Assembly: GCA_903929765.1 (NCBI GenBank)
Contig: CAIYVX010000019.1
Span: 1-58,392, forward strand
Length of the DNA stretch: 58,392 bases
From: an uncultured Planctomycetia bacterium
GTDB taxonomy: Bacteria > Planctomycetota > Phycisphaerae > FEN-1346 > JAACEH01
Direction: 5' to 3'
In this document: piece by piece, positions 40,023-48,193 of the stretch
Numbering within the stretch: position 1 is the stretch's first letter
Layout of the letters: each line of letters opens with the position of its first letter
The notes under the pieces: model-generated
Databases searched by the model: none
The model's input: the letters and a program-made list of their open reading frames with translations, nothing else
Told to the model about the DNA's origin: nothing
Made by a program: the position numbers and the translations under genes

Positions 40023-41612
40023 TCAATGCTTAAAATGCCGCTGTCCCGTCAACACCATCGCCAGCCCGGCCTTGTCCGCCGCCGCAATTACCTCCGCATC
40101 GGCTTTCGATCCGCCGGGCTGAATGATCGCCGTCGCCCCCGCCGCCACCGCCTCTTCGATCCCGTCCACAAACGGCAGGAACGCGTCGCTCGCCAGCACG
40201 CTCCCCTTCGACCGCTCGCCCGCGATAAACGCCGCGATCCGCGTCGAGTCCACCCGCTTCATCTGTCCCGCCCCCGCACCCACCAGCATCCCGTCTTTCG
40301 CCAAACACACCGCGTTGGAGCGCAGGTGCTTCACGATCTTCCACGCAAATTTCAAATCGGCCAACTCTTTCTCCGTCGGCGGCCGCTTCGTCACCACCTT
40401 CAGCCCGCCCTCGCAGATCAAATCCAGATCGCGGCTCTGCACCAGCAGCCCGCCCACCACCCGCTTCAGGTCGAACTCCTGCCGGTGCGTGTAGCGCGGC
40501 CAAAGTTGCCCCGCCGCCAAGAGCCGCACGTTCTTCCCCCACTTCGGCTTCGTCGTCAGAATCTCCAGCGCCTCCGGCGTGAAGTCCGGCGCGATCACCG
40601 CCTCGATGAACCGCTGGCCCTCGGCCATCCGCTCCGCCGTCGGCCGGTCGATCGGCCGGTTCGACCCCACGATGCACCCGAACGCCGCCACCGGATCGCC
40701 CGCATAGGCCCGCGCGAACGCCTCCGCCAGATCCCGGTCCGCCGCCGCCCCGCACGGATTCGTGTGCTTGATGATCGCCACCGCCGGTTCCTGAAATTCC
40801 TTCACCACCTCCAGCGCCGCATTCAGGTCGAGAATATTGTTGAACGACAACTCCTTGCCCGACACCTGCCGCGCCGAAGAGACGGACGGTTCCTTCGCCC
40901 CGGCCTCGATGTAATACGCCGCCGCCTGGTGCGGATTCTCGCCGTACCGCAAATCCTCCCGCTTGTGCAGCGCCAGCACCATGGTCGGCGGAAACCCGCT
41001 CTCGCGGCTCACCGCCGGATGCCGCGCCGCCAGGTACTGCGCAATGGCCGCATCGTAACTCGCCGTCCGCTCGAACACCTCCAGGGCCAACTCCGCCCGC
41101 AGGCTTTCCGCCGGCTGCCCGTCGTGGGCGTCCATGCTCGCAATCACCTCGTCGTAGCGGCTCGGGTTGCAGATCACCGTCACGTAGCGGTGATTCTTGG
41201 CGGCACTGCGCAACATGCTCGGACCGCCGATGTCGATGTTCTCAATCGACTCTTCCAGCGTCACGTTCGCCCGCGCGATGGTCGCCTCGAACGGATAGAG
41301 GTTCACGCAGACCAGGTCGATCTTCTCGATCCCGAACATCACCATCGCCGCCACATGCTCAGGATTCTCGCGCACCGCCAGCAGGCCCCCGTGCACCTTC
41401 GGGTGCAGCGTTTTGACGCGCCCGTCCATGATCTCCGGGAATCCGGTGAACGCCCCGATCTCGATGACGTGCACGCCCGCCTGTTCCAGCATCTTCGCCG
41501 TCCCGCCGGTGGAAATAATCTCCACCCCGCGCGCCGCCAAAGCCTGGGCGAACTTCACCACGCCCGTCTTGTCCGACACGCTGATCAACGCCCGCTCGAT
41601 TTTCAGATTCAC
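40023..41612 (-). CDS. purH: Bifunctional AICAR transformylase / IMP cyclohydrolase
   Basis: 529 residues, the usual PurH length. The N-terminal cyclohydrolase domain is clear (ALISVSDKTGVVKFAQ, ISTGGTAKMLEQAG, GGPSMLRSAAKNH), followed by the transformylase with DLRYGENPHQ, the catalytic AIIKHTNPCGAA and the C-terminal FLPFVDGIEEAVAAGATAI. It catalyses the last two steps of de novo IMP synthesis. The start is a GTG (41610-41612) with AAGGAG upstream. Confidence 0.97.
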   Translation of the reverse strand: MNLKIERALISVSDKTGVVKFAQALAARGVEIISTGGTAKMLEQAGVHVIEIGAFTGFPEIMDGRVKTLHPKVHGGLLAVRENPEHVAAMVMFGIEKIDLVCVNLYPFEATIARANVTLEESIENIDIGGPSMLRSAAKNHRYVTVICNPSRYDEVIASMDAHDGQPAESLRAELALEVFERTASYDAAIAQYLAARHPAVSRESGFPPTMVLALHKREDLRYGENPHQAAAYYIEAGAKEPSVSSARQVSGKELSFNNILDLNAALEVVKEFQEPAVAIIKHTNPCGAAADRDLAEAFARAYAGDPVAAFGCIVGSNRPIDRPTAERMAEGQRFIEAVIAPDFTPEALEILTTKPKWGKNVRLLAAGQLWPRYTHRQEFDLKRVVGGLLVQSRDLDLICEGGLKVVTKRPPTEKELADLKFAWKIVKHLRSNAVCLAKDGMLVGAGAGQMKRVDSTRIAAFIAGERSKGSVLASDAFLPFVDGIEEAVAAGATAIIQPGGSKADAEVIAAADKAGLAMVLTGQRHFKH

Positions 41613-42004
41613 GCCTTTAACTCCTTTATGCTTCGTCGATGTGTAACGGCTGCTGTTTCACCCCTCTCCCTTGACGGGAGAGGGTAGGGTGAGGGTGCCG
41701 TCCGGCCCCACTCTCCCGCCGTCCGCCGATAATACCGCGCCGCCCCCTCCGCAACAAGAAACTTTGCCGCGTTGTTGCCGTTGCTGTTTCTTATGAAACC
41801 CCCAGCACTGCCGGGGGATGCTGTTTTTGTTTCTTCTTCTTTTTTGCTGCGCCTGAAGCCTTAAGCCTATAGCCTTAAGCCTTCTTTCCTTGAAGTACTG
41901 CCCGATAACCGCCGATAATTCCTACAGCACGGTCTCTCCGAGCGCCGGCCGCCGTGGCTGCGCGCCGCCGAGGGTCTGTGTAAGCTTTTTCGCAGGGCAA
42001 AATC
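41613..42004. repeat. Gene-free repeat island: families C, A and D with linkers
   Basis: Between the divergent purH and fliD genes: a shortened family C element (41657-41699), linker runs (GTTGTTGCCGTTGCTGTTTC), a family A palindrome (41794-41830, CCCCCAGCACTGCCGGGGG), and a family D run of GCCTTAAGCC units (41845-41883). The flagellar promoter sits at the end of D. Confidence 0.8.
41891..41918 (+). promoter_or_regulatory. Putative sigma-28 flagellar promoter of fliD
   Basis: GCCGATAA (41911-41918) is an exact match to the FliA/sigma-28 -10 box and lies 86 bases before fliD. TGAAGTAC (41891-41898), 12 bases upstream, matches TAAAGTTT at five of eight places. A sigma-70 reading (TTGAAG, 18 bases, GATAAT) overlaps it. 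A second CCCGATAA lies 11 bases earlier. Confidence 0.55.
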
Positions 42005-44131
42005 ATGGGCACTCTTTCCACCGGCACCGGCCTCGTCTCCGGCATGAACATCTCCGCCATCGTCAATGCCCTCATCGCGGCCCAGTCCCAGCCCCTGACC
42101 ATCCTCCAGAACCGCCAGACCGCCGCCCAGAACCAGCAGAAAGCCCTCGGCGACATCAACGACACCCTCCAGCAGATGAACCTCCACGCCCTCTCGCTCC
42201 GCATGTCCACCGCCCTCCAGTCCTCCAAGGCCACCACCAGCGATAGCGGCCTCATCACCGCCACCGCCGCCAACGGCGCCGCCGCCGGCTCCTGGCAACT
42301 CACCGTCAACCGTCTCGTCTCCGCCCAGCAACTCGTCTCCAACGGCTTCCCCGATCTCTCCACCACCCCCGTCGGCGCCGGAACCATCACCGTCCAATCC
42401 GCCCAGGCCAAACTCGCCGGCACCTCCGCCCTCGCCGCCCTTAATGGCGGCGCCGGCGTCGCCCACGGCTCCATCGCCATCACCGACCGCGCCGGAAACT
42501 CCAGCTCCATCGACCTCTCCGCCGCCAGCACCGTCCAGGACGTCCTCACCGCCATCAACTCCGCCGCCGCAGGTTCCGGCAGCCCCGCCAACGTCACCGC
42601 CGCCCTCGACCAACGGGGCACCGGCATCGTCCTCACCGACCATTCCGCCGGCTCCGGCAACCTCATCGTCGCCGACTCCGGCAGCACCACTGCGACCGAT
42701 CTCCACCTCGTCACCAACGCCGCCACCAGCCAGGTCGATTCCGGCGACCTCCATCTTCAGTTTGTCGGCCTGACCACCCAACTCAGCGCCCTCAACGCCG
42801 GCCGCGGCATTTCTTCCGGAACCTTCCAGATCACCAACAGCCAGGGCCAAAGCGCCGCCGTCAAGATCACCTCCTCCATGAACACCGTTCAGGACGTCGT
42901 CAACGCCATCAACGCCACCGGAATCAACGTCACCGCCGCCCTCAACTCCACCGGCGACGGCATCCAAGTCACCGATAATGCCGCCGGCGCCACCGCCCTC
43001 ACCATCGCCGACACCTCCGGCACCGCCGCCGCCAGCCTCGACCTCGCCGGCGTCTCCGCCTCCACCGCCTCCGGCCAAAACCTCATCACCGGCTCCTCCA
43101 AAATCTCCATCGCCGTCACCGCCTCCGACACGCTTTCCTCCCTCATAACCAAAATCAATGATTCGGGCGCCAACCTCATGGCCACCAGCCTCAACGACGG
43201 CTCTGCCACCCCCAACCGCCTCTCCCTGGTCGCGCGCGGCACCGGCTCGGCCGGCGAAATGATCGTCGATGGCGGCACGACCGGCCTCAATTTCAACGAA
43301 GTCGTCGTCGGCCAGAACGCCCTCGTCACCCTCGGCTCCAGCTCCGCCGGCGGTCAGCCCATCCAGATCACCAGCGCCTCCAACACCCTCACCAACGTCA
43401 TTCCCAACGTCACCCTCAACCTTGTCGGGGCCGACCCCTCCCGCCCCGTCACCGTCTCCGTCGCCTCCGACCCCACCGGCGTTACCTCCGCGCTCGGCTC
43501 CGTCATCACCGACTTCAACACCGTCATGACCAAAATCTCAGGCTACACCGCCTACGACGCCACCACCCACACCGGCCAGCCCCTCATGGACGACGCCGGC
43601 GTCATGTCCGCCCAGCAACGGCTCTACGACACGATCTTCGCCAAGTACCAGACCGGCGGTCGGTACCAGACCCTCGCCAGCATCGGCTTCGGCCTCGACG
43701 GCAACAATCAGTTGACCCTCGACCAGTCGAAATTCTCCGCCGCCTACACCGCCGACCCCGCTTCCGTCCAGAGCCTCCTCACCGACTCCAGCAACGGCTT
43801 CATCCCCAAACTCCAAAGCCTGGCCGCCTCGCTCTCCGACGCCGGCACCGGCACCCTCGCCGCCGAGTCCGCCAGCCTCCAGAACCAGTACAACATGTAC
43901 CAGCAGGAAATCAACAACATGAACACCCTCCTGGCCGCCAAAAAAACCGCCCTGACCACCGAGTTCGACAACATGGAGGTCGCCCTGTCCAAACTCCAGT
44001 CGCAGCAGGGCGCCCTGACCTCCCTGGCTTCGTTAGTCGACAGCATGACCGGCAACTCCTCGTCCTCCAGCTCTTCCAGTTCGTCATCCAGGAGTTCCAC
44101 TGGAATATCCTCCATCGGTTCGTCGTCGTAA
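42005..44131 (+). CDS. fliD: Flagellar hook-associated protein 2 (filament cap)
   Basis: 708 residues. The FliD_N signature (STGTGLVSGMNISAIVNALI, then coiled-coil QNRQTAAQNQQKALGDINDTLQQM) opens the protein. The middle holds three or more flagellin-hook IN-type motifs (STVQDVLTAINSA, NTVQDVVNAINATG), and FliD_C follows (YDTIFAKYQTGGRYQTLASIGFGLDGNNQLTLD, then helices around NMYQQEINNMNTLLAAKKTALTTEF). It caps the growing filament. The C-terminus ends in a Ser-rich tail. The ribosome-binding site is weak. Confidence 0.93.
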   Translation: MGTLSTGTGLVSGMNISAIVNALIAAQSQPLTILQNRQTAAQNQQKALGDINDTLQQMNLHALSLRMSTALQSSKATTSDSGLITATAANGAAAGSWQLTVNRLVSAQQLVSNGFPDLSTTPVGAGTITVQSAQAKLAGTSALAALNGGAGVAHGSIAITDRAGNSSSIDLSAASTVQDVLTAINSAAAGSGSPANVTAALDQRGTGIVLTDHSAGSGNLIVADSGSTTATDLHLVTNAATSQVDSGDLHLQFVGLTTQLSALNAGRGISSGTFQITNSQGQSAAVKITSSMNTVQDVVNAINATGINVTAALNSTGDGIQVTDNAAGATALTIADTSGTAAASLDLAGVSASTASGQNLITGSSKISIAVTASDTLSSLITKINDSGANLMATSLNDGSATPNRLSLVARGTGSAGEMIVDGGTTGLNFNEVVVGQNALVTLGSSSAGGQPIQITSASNTLTNVIPNVTLNLVGADPSRPVTVSVASDPTGVTSALGSVITDFNTVMTKISGYTAYDATTHTGQPLMDDAGVMSAQQRLYDTIFAKYQTGGRYQTLASIGFGLDGNNQLTLDQSKFSAAYTADPASVQSLLTDSSNGFIPKLQSLAASLSDAGTGTLAAESASLQNQYNMYQQEINNMNTLLAAKKTALTTEFDNMEVALSKLQSQQGALTSLASLVDSMTGNSSSSSSSSSSSRSSTGISSIGSSS

Positions 44132-44220
44132 TGTAGGGTGCGTGATTGCACGCACCGAATAAACCGCCGTTTTCCTCTTGCCGTTGCTGTTGTTGTTTCT
44201 TTATGAAGGGCCTTACCGCC
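44131..44220. repeat. Family G unit and linker between fliD and fliS
   Basis: GTAGGGTGCGTGATTGCACGCACC hairpin, then AAACCGCCGTTTTCC...TTGCCGTTGCTGTTG and TTTATGAAGG. The ATG at 44203 lies in this linker, so the native fliS start is probably the GTG at 44221. Confidence 0.65.
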
Positions 44221-44664
44221 GTGGCCAACCAATCTAAAGCCGCCTACCTCCAGACCCAGGTTCTCACCGCCCGCCCCGAGCAACTCACTCTCATGCTCTT
44301 CGACGGCGCCATCCGCTTCGCCGAGCAGGGCCGCGCCTTCATCGACGAAAAACGCTTCGACCGCAGTTGCGATGCCCTGGCCCGCGCCCAGAACATCCTC
44401 ATCGCCCTGATCAACGGCCTGCGACCCGAGCAGGCCCCCGAACTCTGCCGCCGCCAGGCCGGACTCTACCTCTTTGTCTACAAGCAGCTCGTCCTCGGCA
44501 ATGCCCAGCGCGACCCCGCACCCATCGCCGACGCCCTGCGCATCCTCGCCATCCTGCGCCAGACCTGGCTCGACCTCCTGCTCCAACTCCAGGCCCAGCA
44601 CCCAGGCGGCGACTCTCCCGCCCCCGCCCCCAGGCCCCCCATGGCCCTTTCCATCCAGGGCTGA
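44221..44664 (+). CDS. fliS: Flagellar chaperone FliS
   Basis: 147 residues from the GTG. SKAAYLQTQVLTARPEQLTLMLFDGAIRFAEQG is the helix-1/helix-2 region that binds the flagellin C-terminus, and the rest is a four-helix bundle (ALARAQNILIALINGL, LFVYKQLVLGNAQRD). It keeps flagellin unfolded before export. The GTG start gives a normal family N-terminus (ANQSKAAY); an ATG 18 bases upstream would add six residues coded by a repeat linker. A Pro-rich tail (SPAPAPRPP) is added at the end. It is transcribed with fliD. Confidence 0.88.
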   Translation: MANQSKAAYLQTQVLTARPEQLTLMLFDGAIRFAEQGRAFIDEKRFDRSCDALARAQNILIALINGLRPEQAPELCRRQAGLYLFVYKQLVLGNAQRDPAPIADALRILAILRQTWLDLLLQLQAQHPGGDSPAPAPRPPMALSIQG

Positions 44665-44784
44665 GTTGCCTTTTCAGCCCTCTCCCTTGGGAGAGGGTGG
44701 CCGCTTTAGTGGCCGGGTGAGGGGTTGTGGCCATGTGCGGTAGAGGTCGCAGCGCCACGTTCAGATCGTCCGAACGAGGAAAAA

Positions 44785-44895
44785 CAGCGAACATCCAACA
44801 CTCAATATCCAATATCCAATCACCAAGTACTGCTTCCGCTTTTGTCGCTTTTCCCTTCATGATTGGATATTGAGTGTTGGATATTGGATATTCGC
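44785..44895. repeat. Long imperfect inverted repeat, family J
   Basis: Arms of about 36 bases built from CAATATC-type units (CACTCAATATCCAATATCC on one side, its complement on the other), separated by about 38 bases. A related half-unit TTGGATATTCGCCG is at 52066-52080. Confidence 0.75.
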
Positions 44896-44939
44896 TGTTT
44901 TCTTTTCGCCTTCGGTTTCCGGTCGATGGTCGGTCAAAC

Positions 44940-44973
44940 AAAAAGGGCGACCCACGCGGGCCGCCCTTCTTTT
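44940..44973 (-). terminator. Rho-independent terminator of rplS
   Basis: On the minus strand, a hairpin AAGGGCGGCCCGCGTGGG...CGCCCTT runs into TTTTTG. It lies about 60 bases past rplS. An opposite-strand T-run (TTCTTTTG) allows use by the converging fliS transcript. Confidence 0.75.
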
Positions 44974-44985
44974 GTTGTCTTCTTC

Positions 44986-45022
44986 TTTTAATTTTTCATT
45001 TTTAATTTTTCATTTTTAATTC
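44986..45022. repeat. AT-rich repeat, family H
   Basis: Alternating TTTTTAA and TTTTTCA units, ending next to the rplS stop. Confidence 0.75.
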
Positions 45023-45026
45023 TTCG

Positions 45027-45434
45027 CTATTCCTTGCTCTCCGCCGCCGGAACCGTCTCTTCCCCGGCCACGTGAATCGCCTTCGCCCCGCGCCGCTCTT
45101 TCAGCTTCGTCCGCTTGCCCACCCGGTCGCGGAGGAAATAAAGCTTCGCCCGACGCGTCACGCCCGACCGCACCACCTCGATCTTCCCGATCTTCGGCGA
45201 GTGCAGCGGAAAAATCCGTTCCACGCCTTCCCCCGAAACGATGCGCCGCACCGTGAACTTCTCGTTGATCCCGCGACCTTTGCGACCGATCACCGTACCC
45301 GTGAAAATCTGGATACGTTCCTTGTCGCCTTCCTGAATCTTCACATGCACGCCCACCGTGTCGCCGATCGCAAACTGCGGCGGCGACGCCTTCAGGCCTT
45401 CCTTCTCGACATCCCGAATGATCTGCTGTGACAT
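45027..45434 (-). CDS. rplS: Ribosomal protein L19
   Basis: 135 residues. FAIGDTVGVHVKIQEGDKERIQIFTGTVIGRKGRGI, FTVRRIVSGEGVERIFPLHSP, and LYFLRDRVGKRTKLKERR are the hallmarks of bL19, which sits at the 30S-50S interface. The frame is open upstream, but ATG at 45432-45434 with GGGGAG eight bases before it starts normal homology (SQQIIRDVE). A short acidic tail (AGEETVPAAESKE) follows. It stands alone, without rimM-trmD-rpsP, and has its own strong promoter and a leader of about 160 bases. Confidence 0.97.
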   Translation of the reverse strand: MSQQIIRDVEKEGLKASPPQFAIGDTVGVHVKIQEGDKERIQIFTGTVIGRKGRGINEKFTVRRIVSGEGVERIFPLHSPKIGKIEVVRSGVTRRAKLYFLRDRVGKRTKLKERRGAKAIHVAGEETVPAAESKE

Positions 45435-45602
45435 GACCGTACTCCCCATTACTAGTGCCCGGCCGAAACTCCTCGCCCCGGCGCGCAGCCAAATTGTCGG
45501 CAGCGGGAACCCATCCGAGGACCACCGGTTCCTTGCCCGCACCTCTCTCAGGCCCCGCAGGGCCGCGCCCGGCTCGTGTGGCCACGAGGGGCGAAGACCA
45601 GT

Positions 45603-45631
45603 AATATACCCTACCCGTCACCTTTCGTCAA
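45603..45631 (-). promoter_or_regulatory. Sigma-70 promoter of rplS
   Basis: On the minus strand: TTGACG (45626-45631), a 17-base spacer and TATATT (45603-45608), each five of six to consensus. Confidence 0.8.
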
Positions 45632-45674
45632 TCTTAAAAGCGGCCGTTGTTGCTTTGCCGCCCACCCCAGACGC

Positions 45675-45708
45675 CGGGTGGCATGGTCCACGCGCCGCGT
45701 GGCCATGT
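45675..45708. repeat. Family F palindrome
   Basis: GGGTGGCATGGTCCACGC / GCGTGGCCATG. Other copies are at 53648-53681, as a hairpin at 16783-16818, and in frame in aroA at 52435-52480. Confidence 0.75.
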
Positions 45709-45923
45709 AAGGATAACCGCCCGACCAGGATTGCTCGCCGCAAAATTCCTGGAAATCTTTTCGTGTTCCTGCGTCTAATTAATTAACGAGCCACCGCCCT
45801 TAATAAATTCCTTGCGTCGACGAAACAGTCAGATGATAATAAGCATATTCTGACAAATCGACTGGCAGCAAAAACAGTCTGTCTGCCACTTCATTAATAT
45901 TCTTGTCTTGTGGGGGACCGAAC

Positions 45924-46850
45924 ATGCGACTTTCTTTGCTGCTCTGTCTGGCCGGACTCCTTATCGCCGCCGGTGGCCTGCCGGCCGCTCCCGTCCGCGC
46001 CGAGGACGTCGGCGAACTCTTCCCCGGCGTCAAAGGCGTCGGCGGCGAAGAACTCCGCCGCCAGATCGAAGAATACGACCGCACCCACCACTCCGCCACG
46101 CCCGTCGAAATGCCCAAGTACACCCCGCCACCGCCGCCCCCACCCGAAACTCCGCCTCCTCCGCCGCCGCCCGTAACTCAGCCGGACTCCAAGCCGACAG
46201 TTGTCGCCACCTCCGCCACCCCGCCCGCCAGCGCCGTTGCCGCCCGCCCGGACAATTCGACCAAAACCGACCCGCCCTCCAGCGACACCAAGGTCGTCTC
46301 CCGCGTCAGCTATCTCAAAAAACTCTCCGATCAGGCCGACTTCGTTGAAGCCTATCTGAAAAAGGCCAAAGCCATCCGCGATAAAACCCGCGTCGAAGCC
46401 AACGAGGGCCACGACTCCGAGGCCTTCAACCAGTACATGTTGCGCTACTATGCCGCTGACCTCGACAGCGGCCGCATGCTGGCCCCCAACGCCATCCGGT
46501 ACGCCAAGACCATGATGCTCCCGGCCACCATCTACCGTTATGTTTATTCCCTGGCCGACACCTGCGCCGACCGGGCCAAAAAAGTCGCCAAAGCCGAAGA
46601 TGTGACGCCTGAAGACAAAACCGTCGCCGAAGCGCTGCTCAAAAGGTTGATGGTGGTCCGCAAGTGTGCCCTCCTGGGCTGTGCCGAGGTCTTCTGCCTG
46701 ATTCGTCGCCTCGATGCCGCCGGCCACAACTACGAACAACTGTTGAAGGAATATCCGGGGGATGCCGAGATCAAAGAATCCAACGACCATTTCGTCAAGA
46801 TCCTTGACCGTCCCAGGCCGCACTCTCCGCCACACGGCCACGGCGAATAA
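45924..46850 (+). CDS. Exported protein of unknown family (paralog of 47023)
   Basis: 308 residues, the start set by GGGGGACC before ATG at 45924. A signal peptide (RLSLLLCLAGLLIAAGGLPA) is followed by VGELFPGVKGVGGEELRRQIEEYDRTHH, a Pro-rich stretch of about 45 residues (poly-P runs interrupted by ETP), and an alpha-helical C-terminal domain of about 170 residues (YLKKAKAIRDKTRVEANEG, RPRPHSPPHGHGE at the end). Pair motifs with the next gene are ELFP, RVSYL.KLSD, DSEAFNQ and EDVTPED. I do not recognise it; a surface or periplasmic role is suggested by the signal peptide only. Confidence 0.8.
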   Translation: MRLSLLLCLAGLLIAAGGLPAAPVRAEDVGELFPGVKGVGGEELRRQIEEYDRTHHSATPVEMPKYTPPPPPPPETPPPPPPPVTQPDSKPTVVATSATPPASAVAARPDNSTKTDPPSSDTKVVSRVSYLKKLSDQADFVEAYLKKAKAIRDKTRVEANEGHDSEAFNQYMLRYYAADLDSGRMLAPNAIRYAKTMMLPATIYRYVYSLADTCADRAKKVAKAEDVTPEDKTVAEALLKRLMVVRKCALLGCAEVFCLIRRLDAAGHNYEQLLKEYPGDAEIKESNDHFVKILDRPRPHSPPHGHGE

Positions 46851-46889
46851 CCCGGAATCTCGCCAACTTTTCCCCTCTCCTTGCGTCTC

Positions 46890-46918
46890 TTGAATTAAGC
46901 AGTCTCTTCGCCTAGACT
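46890..46918 (+). promoter_or_regulatory. Sigma-70-like promoter
   Basis: TTGAAT (46890-46895), a 17-base spacer and TAGACT (46913-46918), each four of six to consensus, lying 104 bases before the second paralog. Confidence 0.5.
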
Positions 46919-47022
46919 TAACAAGCTGGCCCGGTTTGACCCTCTGGCCGGGAGCCTTTGTCGGCAGGGGTGGTCGCTTGGAGCCGGGCGAACAAAAAAG
47001 CTTTCTTGCGGAGGTTTTGCAC

Positions 47023-47898
47023 ATGGCCAGGTTTTGCCGGCGCGCTCTGCTTTTGGCCTTCGCCGCCCTTGTTCTTGGTGCCTCCTGTCCCGCCCTGTGG
47101 GCCCAGCCCAGCGGCGAATTGTTCCCCGCCATCAAAATCGTCTCCGGCGACGAAATCGACCACATGATCGCCGATTATGACCGCCTGCACCACATCCCGC
47201 CCTCCGACTTCCTCAAGGCCGCCAAAACCAAACTCCCGCCGGCCCCCAAGTCCGCCTCCGCTTCCTCCGCCGCCAAGGCCGTCGGCGTCACCACGAGCAA
47301 TTCCTCCCTGGCCGCCTCGGCCGTCACCGATTCCAATACCGTCGTCTCCCGCGCCGATTATCTCCACAAACTCTCCGACCTGGCCGCCTACCTCGAAGCC
47401 TACCTGGCCAAGGCCAAATCCATCCGCACCGCCGCCCGCGCCGAAGCCAACCAGGGACCCGACTCCGAGGCCTTCAACCAGCATTACCTCCGCTACTACC
47501 CCGTCGAACTCAACACCAACAGAATCTATGCCCCCTACGTCCTCCAGTACGCCAAGAGCCTGATCTTCCCCATCGCCATCTATCGCCATGTCTATGCCAT
47601 GGCCGACGACTACACTGACCGGGCCAAAAAGGTCGCCAAAGCCCCCGATGTCACCCCCGAAGACCAAGCCGCCGCCGAGGCCCTGGTCAAACGCTTCGGC
47701 GCCTGCCGCAAGGACACCCTCCTCGGCGCCGCCGAGGGCTACTGCCTCATTCGCCAACTCGAAACCTCAGGCCACATCTACGACGTCCTCTTGCAGCAAT
47801 ATCCCAACGACCCCGACGTCGCAGCCTCCCACAACCATTACGTCGAAGTCCGCGACCGTCCCAGGCCCGCCAAGCCGCCCCACGGCCCCGGCGATTAA
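47023..47898 (+). CDS. Exported protein of unknown family (paralog of 45924)
   Basis: 291 residues; the start is decided by GCGGAGG before ATG 47023. Signal peptide ARFCRRALLLAFAALVLG...LWA, then SGELFPAIKIVSGDEIDHMIADYDRLHH, a short Ala/Ser linker instead of the Pro run of its partner, and the shared helical domain (YLHKLSDLAAYLEAYLAKAKSIRT, DSEAFNQHYLRYYP, PDVTPEDQAAAEALVKRF). Gene duplication with a changed linker is the simplest explanation. The family is unknown to me. Confidence 0.8.
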   Translation: MARFCRRALLLAFAALVLGASCPALWAQPSGELFPAIKIVSGDEIDHMIADYDRLHHIPPSDFLKAAKTKLPPAPKSASASSAAKAVGVTTSNSSLAASAVTDSNTVVSRADYLHKLSDLAAYLEAYLAKAKSIRTAARAEANQGPDSEAFNQHYLRYYPVELNTNRIYAPYVLQYAKSLIFPIAIYRHVYAMADDYTDRAKKVAKAPDVTPEDQAAAEALVKRFGACRKDTLLGAAEGYCLIRQLETSGHIYDVLLQQYPNDPDVAASHNHYVEVRDRPRPAKPPHGPGD

Positions 47899-47929
47899 AC
47901 AACACTTCGCCAAAGCCGTTATGTTGCCT

Positions 47930-48045
47930 TTATGTAGTGCGGCTGCTTGCGGCCACGCGGTGGATTAGGGCCTTTTTCCGCTTGGCGTTGCCGTTGTTTC
48001 TGCTGCGCCTGAGGTCTGAGGACTGAAGTCCGAGGTCTATAAAAG
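47930..48045. repeat. Repeat island: family G, linker, family D
   Basis: TATGTAGTGCGGCTGCTTGC (G), CTTTTTCCGCTTGGCGTTGCC (linker, shortened), TGCTGCGCCTGAGGTCTGAGG and further CTGAAGTCCGAGG units (D). Confidence 0.7.
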
Positions 48046-48050
48046 GAGGG

Positions 48051-48089
48051 GGGCGCGATGCCCTTGGAGGGGGGGATGGCATCGCGCCC
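48051..48089. other. Strong isolated hairpin
   Basis: A 12-base perfect stem, GGGCGCGATGCC / GGCATCGCGCCC, with a 15-base G-rich loop. No T-run follows on either strand, so it is not a standard terminator. It is between two converging genes. Confidence 0.6.
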
Positions 48090-48193
48090 TTGGGTCAGAT
48101 CTATTTGGCCCGCCAACTCCGACGCGGGTCGCTTTTTACCTCTTAAGTTATCGGATGATCCCCAACCTCACTTTAGCGATTTTCACTATTATT

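Larger units (their letters stand above)
44665..45026. repeat. Gene-free repeat island: families C, J, H and a terminator
   Basis: A full C element (44676-44728), an inverted pair J (44785-44820 and 44860-44895), the rplS terminator hairpin (44943-44968) and H units (44986-45022). The fliS and rplS genes converge on it. Confidence 0.8.
45435..45923. other. Divergent region: rplS leader, promoter and family F repeat
   Basis: From 45435 to about 45597 is the transcribed leader of rplS (minus), which holds a GGCCC...GGGCC hairpin and others. The promoter is at 45603-45631. A family F palindrome lies at 45675-45708. The rest (45710-45923) has no gene; it must contain the start of the plus-strand gene at 45924, for which no clear promoter is seen. 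Confidence 0.7.

Noticed and set aside
39969-41687. 572-codon plus-strand frame opposite purH
   Set aside because: Arg/His/Pro-rich shadow of a certain enzyme gene.
44146-44202. N-terminal extension of FliS (19 residues, Cys-rich)
   Set aside because: It is a translation of the G-linker repeat; family homology starts at the GTG at 44221.
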